NCBI GenBank assembly: GCA_021442155.1
Contig: CM038221.1
Span: forward strand, 147,985,601 to 148,049,600
Origin: Cymbidium sinense
Taxonomy: Eukaryota; Streptophyta; Magnoliopsida; Asparagales; Orchidaceae
DNA: 64,000 nucleotides
Direction of reading: 5' to 3'
Each line of letters opens with the position of its first letter. Position 1 is the stretch's first letter. Positions 1 to 10,424 of the stretch are shown here, one piece after another. The position numbers and the translations under genes are program-made. The notes beneath the pieces are model-generated. The model saw nothing but the letters and a program-made list of their open reading frames with translations. It made no database searches and had not been told where the DNA came from.

Positions 1-1932
1 TTTGCGATCTGACTCTCTCATTCTCATGAGAGTACTGAGCATTTTGGTCATTTTTCCCGCTTTGGCTGTTTGGAGGAAATTTGTTCATTGCAATCCATCA
101 GGAATAATTTGGAGGCTGTTTGGTTGATTTTTTAGTGTTATTTTGCATCTGTACTCTCTGTACTCTCTTGAGTATAGATATATTTTTAGACATTTTTTCC
201 AATTTTTTTGGCCTGGTTATTCAAATTATGTTCATTACATTCCAGTGGAAGCAATTTAGTGGCTGTTTGGTTTGTTTAGTAGTGTTATTTTGCATCTGTA
301 CCCTCTGTACTCTCTTGAGAGTACAGATGATTTTGTGGACATTTTTTCCAGATTCTTTGGCCTAGTTGTTCAGATTATATTTATTACATTCCAGTGGAAG
401 CAATTTGGTGGCTATTTGGTTGGTTTAGTAGTGGGATTTTTGCATCTGTACTCTCTGTACTCTCAAGAGAGTACAGATGATTTTGTGATTATTTTTTTCC
501 AGTTTCTTTGGCAAAGTTGTTTAGATTATGTTCATTACATTATATTGGAAGCAATTTGGTGGGATATTGGATGGTTTAGTAATGTTATTTTGCATCTATA
601 CTCTCTGTACTCTCTTAAGAGTACAAATAATTTTGTGGATATTTTTTCCAATTTTTTTGGCCTAGTTGTTCAGATTATGTTCATTACATTCTAGTGGAAA
701 TAATTTGGTGGCTGTTTGGTTGGTTTAGTAGTGTTATTTTGCATCTGTACTCTCTTGAGAGTACAGATAATTTTGTGGACATTTTTTCCTGTTTCTTTGG
801 CCTGGCTATTCAGATTATGTTCATTACATTCCAGTGAAAGTAATTTGGTGACTGTTTTGTTGGTTTAGAAGTGTTATTTTGCATATGTACTCTATGTACT
901 CTCTTGAGAGTGCAGATGATTTTGTGGACATTTTTTTCCAGTTTCTTTGGCATGGTTGTTTGGATTATGTTCATTACATTCCAGTGGAAGTAATTTGGTG
1001 GCTGTTTGGTTAGTTTAGTAGTGTTATTTTACATCTGTACTCAGACTCTCTGAGAGTAGATAATTTTGTGGACATTTTTTCCAGCTTTGGCCTAGATTAT
1101 GTTCATTACATTACATTGAAGCAATTTGGTGGGATGTTGGATGGTTTAGTAGTGTTATTTTGATTCTCTGCATTCTCTTGAGAGTACGATAATTTTTTGG
1201 ACATTTTTTCCTATTTCTTTGGCTGGTTGTTCGATTATGTTCATTACATTCCAAAGGGCGAATTTGGTGGCTATTTGGTTGGTTTAGTAGTTATTTTGAT
1301 TCAGATTGCATCTCTCTGAGTACAGATGATTTGTGGACATTTTTTTCAGTTTATTTGGCCTGGTTGTTCAGATTATGTTCATTACATTACATTGGAAGCG
1401 ATTTGGTGGGATGTTGGATGATTTAGTAGTGTTATTTTGCATCTGTACTCTCTATACTCTCTTGAGAGTACAGATACTTTTATGGACATTTTTTCCTATA
1501 TTTTTGGCATGGTTGTTCAGATTATGTTCATTACATTCCAGTGGAAGCAATTTGGTGGCTGTTTGGTTGGTTTAGTAGTGTTATTTTGCATCAGATTGCA
1601 TTCTCTTGAGAGTACAGATGATTTGGATATTTTTCCGCTTTGGCGTTATTGATTATGTTCATTACATTACATTGGAAGCAATTTGGTGGGATGTTGGATG
1701 GTTTAGTAGTGTTATTTTGCATATGTACTCTATTCTCTCGAGATGAATTTTGTGATATTTTTTCCTGCTTTGGCCCGCTTGTGATTATGTTCATTACATT
1801 CCAAAGGAAGCAATTTGGTGGTTTTATTTGTTTAGTAGTGTCATTTTTCATTCAGACTCTCTACTCTCTTAAGAGTACGATAATTTTATTTTTTTTTTCC
1901 AGCTTTGTTGATTATGTTTATTACGACTTTTC
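1..1932 (+). repeat. Left-arm tandem array, about 13 units of ~142 bp
   Basis: Units recur at about 128, 277, 424, 574, 724, 867, 1014, 1146, 1284, 1420, 1569, 1700 and 1833, marked by TTTAGTAGTGTTATTTTGCA. Each unit holds an imperfect palindrome with arms TGTACTCTC and GAGAGTACA, then TTTGTGGACATTTTTTCC, then GATTATGTTCATTACATT. Three subtypes are set by the segment after that: A (GGAATAATTTGGAGGCTG), B (AAGCAATTTGGTGGCTG) and C (AAGCAATTTGGTGGGATG). From the window edge inward the order reads A-B-B-C-B-B-B-C-B-C-B-C-B. Some units (around 50, 1150-1300 and 1600-1760) are shortened variants. Open frames here only read through the repeat. Confidence 0.93.
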
Positions 1933-1947
1933 ATTTTGAAGTTTACA

Positions 1948-4790
1948 ATGTCCGGGAAAAGAATAACTTGAGATGCAGCTACCACCGTTAGAATTATTAA
2001 TATTGCAAAGATGATTTCCGATGAAGTCATTGACATTTTAAAGAGGCTTTATCGCATCAACTCATTAGACTCCATGGAATTCAAGACTCACGTACCTCTA
2101 TCCTGTCTTGTTGGGAGATAGAGAAGTAAGCTTTCTTTCTGGGTGGGCAGTGCATTCCTTTCACCCCCGATGAAGTTGCAGTAATTGTAGGGATGCCAAA
2201 CAGAGGGGTGAAGGTCTTATGGCAAAAATCCTCACTGTCGCAGTTCAGTTCAGTGGACTATAAGACTATGCTTGAGCATGCGGATAGCTCGTTGTCTGTG
2301 GCACAGTTTGTACAGTTGTACATACATTTTCTGCTATCAAATCTTTTTTTGTATATCATAACTATAGGGTGGCATCAGAATTGATTTCCTACGCCGATGA
2401 CATAGATAAATTTGCTGAATACAACTGGGCATAGGCCATCTAGGCTTTCCTAGTTTCACAATTTGATGGTATTACATCAAAGATTCATACCCAGAGGACA
2501 CCCGGGCACATGAGTGAATTTGTCACTCATCTTATGGTATGTTTTATATCTTTGGTTATGTATTATTTGATGCATTGAAGTTAACTTACATAAATATTAA
2601 TTATAGATCTGGGCCGCTGAGCACATAAGCATCATGAGGTCGCCATCTCCATTTGCAAAGCCACGTATGCTGCGATGGCCGAAAATAAAGTTTCTAGATG
2701 AAGCCTTCACTAGTTTAGGAGGACACCAGGTGACATATAATAATATCACTTAGTTCTTATAATTATGTATATTTATGTTGTAGTCATCACATTTTCTTAT
2801 CGGTTTAACATAGGTCTGCCTTCCATTCAAGGTCATATCAGAAGAGGAGACCTGGCTCCTTGAATCATTTTCCCCTGCCCAACATGTAGTACATGTTGAT
2901 CCCGATAGCAGTCCCATTCTAAGTCCACTGAGTTCAGCCCCCATTGAATCTCCATATATCTCTCCTCAATATTCTCCCCCATCCAGTGTATCTAGCCTGC
3001 CCTCTGCTACTACCCCCACAGAAGGCTTTGCGGTGGATAGAATACTTGCAGGTTTTAGGAACTTGAAAGATATAATATCTTCTTTTCAAGCAACAATGAT
3101 AGAGAGAATGGATGTGATTGATTTGTGGGTTACTGCTATCGAGGAGGTTCTTGTTGGGCAGCGGGGTCCTACCATCCCTGTGGAGTCTCTTGTGGAGGCA
3201 ACTACAGCTGCTGCCCCTGTGGATACTTCCACTTGGGAAGCTGCTACCCCTGTGGATACTTCCACTTGGGAAGTTGCTGCCCCTATGGATACTTCCACTT
3301 GGGAAGCTGCTGCCCCTATGGATACTTCCACTTAGGGAAGCCTCACCTGGGAAGCCCTGTTGAGTCTACCATAGGGGAAGCTATTGTGGAGGCCTCCAAT
3401 CCACATGAAGATGCTCCGAAATCTTTAATCGACAGCATTGAGCATGGTGTGAAAGCTCGGTAGATAAGAAAGAGGAAAGCTGTTAGTTCCTCCTTCACAC
3501 ATACTTACAGGAAGTCACGAGCAAGAATAAGTGATGTGGTGGCCTCCACTCAAGATGAGAAGCCGGCAATAGAGGTATTAAGTTACTTTCTTTCAAATTT
3601 GAGATAATAGAAATAGATTTCACTAAATTTTTTATAGGTTTACAAAGATGAGCCAGTAAAGGTCGATTACCCACAGACTGCTATCGTTGTGGTGGAGGAG
3701 CATCAGTCAGAGGTTGTGAATCATCTCAGTAGATCGATCCTTAATTCATAGTGAATCTAGCTCTTTATCACTAACTTTTGTCGTTAGTAATTTTGTTGCA
3801 GCCAGCAGAGGCACATCATTTTGTTGAGTTCTCATCCAGAGCTGTTTTGCCTAAGCTGATGCTCCATCTTATTGACATGTCATGCTCCTGATTCGAGGAT
3901 AAGTAAGCCAATCTTCAATCAGCTCCTTCATACATAAAATAACCTATTCGTTTAATTAAGATCACTTTAAAATATTTATCACTTATAGGGGTGATACAGT
4001 ATTCGCATCTGGGAATACCATTATTGCACGAGGGCAGATCGATGAGTTACTGACAGATCAATATCTCTCAGATGCACACATTGATACCTTCGCCTTCTTA
4101 TTGGCCGAGGAGTACTCGCTCTATCCGGGGCTGTATGTCCCCTATTTGTACATCTCATGCTTGCACTAGGTAAGTTACCCCACAAATATGCAGGGTATTA
4201 CAATTTAATCATTATTTGTATAGATGGAAACTACAATTTATAAATGTTCTCTTCTTTTCTTACAGAGCTTTGCAAAATATATTACACAGGAAAGCAAAAT
4301 GTTCATCCAAAGATATCACGCAGACAGTGTCAAGGGCTGAGCTACTCTTACTTCAAATTATAGATAATCAGCAATGGACACTCCTAGTTGGGCATATTAA
4401 GCTAGGGGCCTGGTATTTTTATGACTCATTACCAAAACCAACCCATAAGGCCATTCTTCCAGAGATTGTAAGAGTTATTTTCAATTTGGTTTCCATAAAT
4501 TGGTTTTTTTTAAACCCCCCTTATTGACTATACTTCTTGCTTTTCAGATCAAATTACTTATTGAAGATGCTGGCCAGTCTTTTGTGAGAAATCCCACAAA
4601 ATGACCAGTCGAAATGGTGAGTGGTCACCCAAGATAACAAGTTGATCATGGGATGTTTGTCCAAAGTACATGGAGACAAAGAATTGGAAATACTTAACTG
4701 CCGACCACCAAGATTGGCCTAAGAAGTTGAATTACTTTAGGCTGTTCGCTACGCTATCTTTTGTTTGGGAATAAAAAAGCCAAGCTAAGA
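1948..4790 (+). pseudogene. Ulp1-like (C48) cysteine protease pseudogene carried by the MULE
   Basis: Degraded multi-exon gene starting just inside the left array. N-terminal part (1948-2530) reads through stops and frameshifts as a plant Ulp1/mobile-type N-domain, including FTPDEVAVIVGMPNRGVKV near 2170-2215. Next exon at about 2606 includes IWAAEHISIMRS. A linker exon (about 2815-3580) holds an 11-residue repeat and a KRKAV basic patch. The C-terminal protease exons hold GQIDELLTDQYLSDAHIDTF (about 4032-4092), QWTLLVGHIKLGAWYFYDSL (about 4372-4430) and a DHGMFV block near 4644. Ulp1 peptidases normally use His-Asp-Cys from HW, YDSL and DCG. Here His is Gln (4372-4374), Asp remains (4423-4425) and Cys is His (4647-4649), with a frameshift beside it. 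It cannot act as a SUMO protease. It converges on the transposase pseudogene. Family assignment is by eye; exon borders are approximate. Confidence 0.78.
3207..3335 (+). repeat. 33-bp coding minisatellite in the Ulp1-like linker
   Basis: Four in-frame copies of an 11-codon unit reading approximately AAPVDTSTWEA lie in the hydrophilic linker before the protease domain. Variation is mostly Val/Met at the fourth position and Ala/Thr/Val at the start. In the last copy the Trp codon TGG has become TAG (3333-3335), which closes the frame. All three forward frames and the reverse strand stay open through the repeat, which explains the overlapping ORFs here. Confidence 0.85.
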
Positions 4791-5781
4791 ACTGTACATT
4801 TAAAGTTTGATAAGTTAGAAATAATTGTATAGGGTATTTCATTTTTTTTCAATATTATTGGATAGAGAACACCTGCAGCAAGTTGGTTGATAAGTAGGAA
4901 ATATTATGTTTTTCAATATTATCTGTGCAGCAGTTTGGATCTTTTATTATTCATCTGTACTCTCTGTGCTGTTTATGCTATCTGTGCTTAAATGCCATGG
5001 ATGAGAGGTAATTATTTTGTGTTCTGACTGAGTTGAATTTGAGTTCCATCCTAAAAGATAAGAAAACAAATGAGATATTTATATATGGTAACTGGAACTA
5101 GAAGGAAAGAGCAAGGGATGAAAAATAAGAAAAAACTATGAAAGAATTACCAATATATCTTTATTAACTGGAATATTATCAAACAAACTAGGTGTGATCC
5201 AACCCTCAATGACAAACCAACCACCTAAATTAACGGATGGTTGATTCAAATAGAGTTATGAAAGAATAGTTTAACCAAGGGGAAAGGGAACAAAAATATT
5301 AAACCAGGTGCAAAATATTTGGCATTTTTCCTATTGAAATAAATATAGAAGTGAAAGCTTAGATCATAATGAACCATGCACTTGGTTACTTGGGAGTTTT
5401 AACTTATTATATATCAGTGGAATTGAATTCGATATGATTCATTGCTCTTTCTTTTACATTGTGTGACCAAGTAAGTTGCTTACAGAATTTGTATTTTGAC
5501 AGCAATAAACTATTTTAGACCCATCAAATTTTTTAATAATGATATAAATGACTTTGCTATATTATATTAGATAAATACTATTTTAAACCCAAATTGAGAG
5601 TCGCATAATCAATTTTTAAAATCTAATTTGTTAGTTCAACCAAACAAAGGACATAAAGTCAAATTTCTTAATTTGGAGAAGTGTGAACTTATTTTCTTTT
5701 CCTTTGATTCTATTATTAAGAATATATAGTGTGCTTCCTACTAATCAAGAAATCCATGGCATTTAAGTTTCCAAACTGAAC
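4791..5781. other. AT-rich middle of the MULE, no gene recognised
   Basis: No convincing coding frame. Around 4935-4985 the text TTTGGATCTTTTATTATTCA followed by CTGTACTCTCTG is a first copy of sequence that returns at about 6990-7040, so this is the left edge of an internal duplication. The CTGTACTCT word of the terminal arrays occurs here too. Confidence 0.6.
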
Positions 5782-6003
5782 GAAGAGGAATTGTTCACTA
5801 TAACCTTAAAGCAAGTTGGATGCTACTGGGTTGCCTTTTTATGAGTTTTTTGCATGTTGCATGTTACTCTCATTCTCCTGCTACTTTCAGCAATCTATTT
5901 TTTCCCATTTTCACTTTTGTTTTGCAGGATGAAGAGGAATTATTCACTATAACCGTAAAGCAAGTTGGATGCTCCTGGGTTGCCTTTTTATATGTTTTCT
6001 GAG
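5782..6003 (+). repeat. Tandem exon-like duplication, 149-bp period
   Basis: A segment beginning GAAGAGGAATTGTTCACTAT occurs at 5782 and again at 5931, and a more decayed third copy begins near 7111. The 5931 copy is preceded by a good splice-acceptor-like tract ending TTTTGCAG (to about 5928). It translates without a stop as DEEELFTITVKQVGCSWV and then VAFLYVF. The protein family is not recognised. It may be a captured host exon or a remnant of a third element gene. Confidence 0.6.
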
Positions 6004-6010
6004 CAGTTAT

Positions 6011-6091
6011 CTGTACTCTCTGTACTCTCTGTACTCTCTATACTTTTTGTACTCTCTATACTCTCTGTACTCTCTGTACTCTCTATACTCT
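6011..6091 (+). repeat. 9-bp microsatellite of CTGTACTCT, nine copies
   Basis: Nine head-to-tail copies of CTGTACTCT, three with CTATACTCT or CTATACTTT and one with TTGTACTCT. It is the same word that forms the palindrome arm in every unit of the terminal arrays. It lies in the element interior, far from both arms. Confidence 0.9.
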
Positions 6092-6989
6092 CTGAATTTA
6101 TATCATATTTTAAATTCAGATCAAATGAAAAGGTGAAGCTAAAATTTACATTACCTTGAGTTTGATGGGTGGTAATCTATATGATTACTTATATATATAT
6201 ACATAGCATGGAAAGTACTCACATGATAAATATGTCCCATTTAATCAACACTTTTAATAATTATTACATATGGCACCAATATAATTGAGGAATACACAGA
6301 TTGAATTTTCTAGTAGTAATAATAGATATTTAAAGACAAAATGTGTTAAATAACATTATATATGTGCACTAATTTTATTTCATTTTTTAAAACATATTTA
6401 TTTATTGTGCTTATCTTATATGTCAAATCTTCAATTGTTTTAATTACAAGAAGTCCGTCTCAACAAAACAACAAATATATTTTTAAGAAAACTAAAAAAA
6501 TAAAGTCAAACAGTCCCTCCAACAACTTTTATATGTAATTTTCTTTATTCTTTTTTGTTTTTAATTATATTTATTGACACTAAAAAAATCATTATAAAGT
6601 TATTGGAGGGCCTGTTTGGCATTATTATTATTTTTTAAATTTTCATAAAAATATATTCATAAAATATTACATCTTAGTTTTAAAAAAATTGCTAGTGTTA
6701 TGTTGCATTTCAAATTTAATTTTAAATAATATATTTTTATTATGAAAATAATGGTTCTTGCTGTTGATGTATTTGCTAATATTATAATTGTTCAATTAAT
6801 TATTGTATATTTTTCACTATCAAAAACAAGTAAAATAAAATTATAATTAAATATAATATTATATAATCAGGCAAAACTAATTTTAATCAAATATCAAACG
6901 ATTTTTTTTTAAATAAATTTTAGGGGATTTTCATCTTCCTAAATTTAATGGTTAAGATAACTTAGTATTATATATTATTTAATAGTCCA
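6092..6989. other. AT-rich spacer; first copy of an internal duplication at its start
   Basis: 6095-6280 is the first copy of the segment repeated at 7210-7480 (shared AAGGTGAAGCTAAAATTTAC and CACATGATAAATATGTCCCA). 6281-6989 is very AT-rich. GGGCCTGTTTGGCATT at about 6608 resembles a hAT-type MITE end, but I could not find a convincing partner; the nearest candidate, ATCAAACGATT near 6893, is weak. Confidence 0.5.
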
Positions 6990-7480
<491 letters not shown>

Positions 7481-8112
7481 TAATAGTTTATTTATAAATA
7501 ATATGATAACATAAAAAATTTAGATGACAATATTCTGACCAAAATTCAATTATTTTGATATGAGAATACTATAAAAGTTTATTAAGAATTGATGTATTAT
7601 CGGTAGTTTCGAGATTTATCCTATCTTAAAATATCGTCAGTACTAATATAATCGTCATCACAATTTTTTTTTCCATAAAATGTAGAGTACTTTATAGAGT
7701 ACATATATCAAACTATGTAATGCCTCCAATGAAAATCCTCATTCGTAAGCAAGGTGACTCATCAATCAAATCGCAATTTGGTAAAATATGAGATTTAGTT
7801 GCCGCTAAGGATTACAAAGTCATGTACTCTCGTACTCTCTATGAGTCTGAGCTTTTTTATTTTATAATAATAGTACATTTTAGAATAAAGGCCGTAAGAA
7901 GAAGTCATCCCCGCCAAAGAAATGATTACCGGAGCATGAGTAGGTTATCCTATCAACTCGAGGCAGCCTTCCTAGAATCACATAGGTGAGGCTGCGGTGT
8001 CTAAGTAAAAGAAAGTCATCTTGGAGACTCTAAAGCGAAATGATTACAGTTGAAGAACACATAACTAAATGATATCATGCATTGAAATATTTTCCTGTAA
8101 TAATATCCATCA
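7481..8112. other. Spacer between converging genes, no gene recognised
   Basis: Mostly AT-rich. Between 7888 and 8080 the composition becomes more balanced, and the + strand reads GRKKKSSPPKK followed by stops, like the basic tail of a decayed protein, but no family is recognisable. GTACTCTC words occur at about 7822-7842. Confidence 0.5.
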
Positions 8113-8331
8113 TCAACTTAGTGTACCGACCGTGTATTGTTGAGCTCGAGTTAAATTCTCGAGGTAGAACATCGTGCTCGTTAATAATTTTAACGACATC
8201 GATGTGCTATTCTGTGTACCTCGAAAATACTCGGCATAATAGAAAGGTGTTGTGAGGTGACAAACGTTCTGCGTCGGTTTGAACTTTGGTTTGTAATAAC
8301 AAAAATATAATGGTTTCAAGATTAGCAGCAA
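8113..8331 (-). CDS. Short unrecognised ORF, possible 3' exon of the transposase gene
   Basis: A 72-codon open frame lies directly downstream of, and co-oriented with, the FAR1-type transposase pseudogene. It shows no recognisable motif. It could be a final exon, a read-through of 3' untranslated sequence, or chance. Position is the only support. Confidence 0.2.
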   Translation of the reverse strand: MLLILKPLYFCYYKPKFKPTQNVCHLTTPFYYAEYFRGTQNSTSMSLKLLTSTMFYLENLTRAQQYTVGTLS

Positions 8332-8342
8332 TGTTTTAAATA

Positions 8343-10400
8343 CTACAAATTAAGAGGCAAATAGAGAATTACTCTTGGCTTTCTTGGATCTCTCCAATAT
8401 CCCTTAAGCCTTGCGTTGGAAACACCCTTTGGACGTTGCTTTACTAGATCCTTCAACATGTCTTTTCCCTTATCTGTTGTAGCTGACTTCTTCTTCTTAG
8501 CTGCTCTATCAGCTGGAAGAGAATTCCCACTTAGTATAGAGTCGACATCGTCATATAATTTTTTAAAGGATTGAAGCATATAGTCCTCAGCTCTATTATT
8601 ACTATGTGCCCTGACACTTATTTGATATGCATATCGACTAACGTGATTCTGGAAAATAATGCCAGTAGCATTTTCATCTGTGCCTTTGACATCTCTTAAT
8701 TTTTTATATGCACTATCGATGTAAATATCCCTCTTTGCTCTGGTAGACCATCGCATGAGAAGATACTTATCGGAATCTTTTCCCCTAAGAACTCTAATAC
8801 AATAGGCACAAATTAATCCCATCATTTCAAATTTCTTACAAGTACAAGTTGCATCTAGGGTAGTCCCATCGAAATGGACAGTCCATGTTTTGGATGAATT
8901 TTTATTCTCTAAGTTTCTCACCAAATACTCCATGGGGCTGTCATCTAACACATATCGATAGGCCCAACTCCATGCAAAAATTCTTCCTCAAACATAGTAT
9001 ACAACTTTCTTGTATAAAATATAGCAGCTTGTTTTAGAATTGGTGGTCTTAACAGAACAATCGATGGATACACTTGAAGTCTTTGTCATGTTCATTCCGG
9101 CGCCATGTCTCCATAACCTTCTTTAACTCCAAGAAATAATCTGTGAGCGAACTTGTTGGTTTAGATATTCCGTGACATACGTTGTTCATTGACTCACTAC
9201 GTTGTGTTGATAAGATGCCCATGCAGAATGAGTCTTTGATGAATGCAGTGGACCACATGGATCTAATTTTATAAAGCTCAGACAGCCAAGGATGATCATG
9301 CAAATTTCCTTCTTCTAGCATGGCGGCTTCTTCAAACTCTTCCTCTGAGTCACATTTGCTCATGCATGCATAAAATAGCCCTTGTACCCTCTTATTACTA
9401 TTAAAGCAGTGAACCTTGGAAGGAGCTTTCTTTGAAATATGTCATTGGCACAACCTATGATGAGTATGAGGTAATATAATTTTGATAGCTTCGTGCCCGA
9501 TCTTGATCTGAATATTGTTAGGATGTCTATCACTCATCAACCGAAGAAATATCTAGAATAGCCATGATAATGACTCAATCGTCTCTTCTGATAAAAAGGC
9601 TACTCCAAATAACACATTTTGTCAGTGATGATTCACTCTAACAAGAGGGGCACAAACAAGATTATATTTATTGAGTCGATAGCTTGTATCAAAAATTATC
9701 TCCTAGACATGCCATTGCTCCAAAAAAAACTTACTAAGCAATCTGACTCATCAACTTGTACATCCCATGCAAACATCCCATCCGCTGCTTGCCTTTCCTT
9801 GAACAACTGTATTAATGCATTACTGTCACCATTCGCAATCCTCAATTTTTTCTCTTTATGAATAAAATTGAAAGCATATCTTTTTGTGAATCCAATATTC
9901 TCTACACTGCCAACCTCCTCACTTAGATAGGCAATGTATCGTTGCTTTCAATTCGACCTCTATCATTGTCTTGCGGAAGCCTTTTCATCGCTAATGCATC
10001 TGTGTGATCTGAGAAGATGTAGGTCAATAGGCTTTCGAATGATTATGACTTTCTATATATTTTTTAACCATCCAGTTCCCTCCAAATCAATAGAATCTAA
10101 TCATGACAACCGGTCTTGTATCGATTTTCTAGAATTTTGTTAAGTTTAGGCATTTCTTTTCGACCGCTTTTGCACATAAAAAATCTTTTGATTTCAATTT
10201 CTTAGAGTTTGGCCAATAACTAGTATGGTCCTTCCAAAGCGGTTTGATGTGTGTAGTCACAGTACAGTGCATACACCTCTGTTTCATTCAGAATAGTGGT
10301 GCCAAGGTGTTTCCCCAAATTTGGTTCATTAGACATCACGACTTCATCATTGTACTGCTCATTGATCGCATTCACCTGCCAAGATAGCTCCACATAAATG
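8343..10400 (-). pseudogene. FAR1/FHY3-type MULE transposase pseudogene
   Basis: Reading on - from about 10363, pieces follow the FAR1/Jittery-like transposase order. There is a FAR1 DNA-binding zinc domain (GTTILNETEVYALYCDYTH, then WMVKKYIESHNHSKAY with its HNH, about 10050-10330) and a linker (VENIGFTKRYAFNF; DGMFAWDVQVDESDCLVSFF). The DDE core follows: FDTSYRLNKYNL with catalytic Asp at 9688-9690, then the second-Asp block (ATC words at about 9500-9510) with two bases missing and so frameshifted, then HHRLCQ with the following Trp turned to a stop (9442-9444), then STQRSESMN with the Glu block intact. The SWIM zinc finger is CTCKKFEMMGLICAYC, in which the expected CxH His is Tyr (8802-8804). 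Two longer frames survive (9049-9363 and 8343-8951). Role: would bind element ends and cut DNA; this copy is dead. Confidence 0.88.
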
Positions 10401-10424
10401 TGACATGTAAAATAGCTCCACAAA

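Noticed and set aside
1..1932. Regularly spaced palindromic repeats looking like a CRISPR array
   Set aside because: The spacers are also repetitive, the unit is ~145 bp, and the setting is a plant transposon; CRISPR arrays have unique spacers and occur in prokaryotes.
120..1939. Several overlapping open frames of 70-140 codons (CTLCTLL, LHLYSLYS types)
   Set aside because: They read through the tandem unit in different frames and on both strands; codon pattern and repetition follow the array, not a protein.
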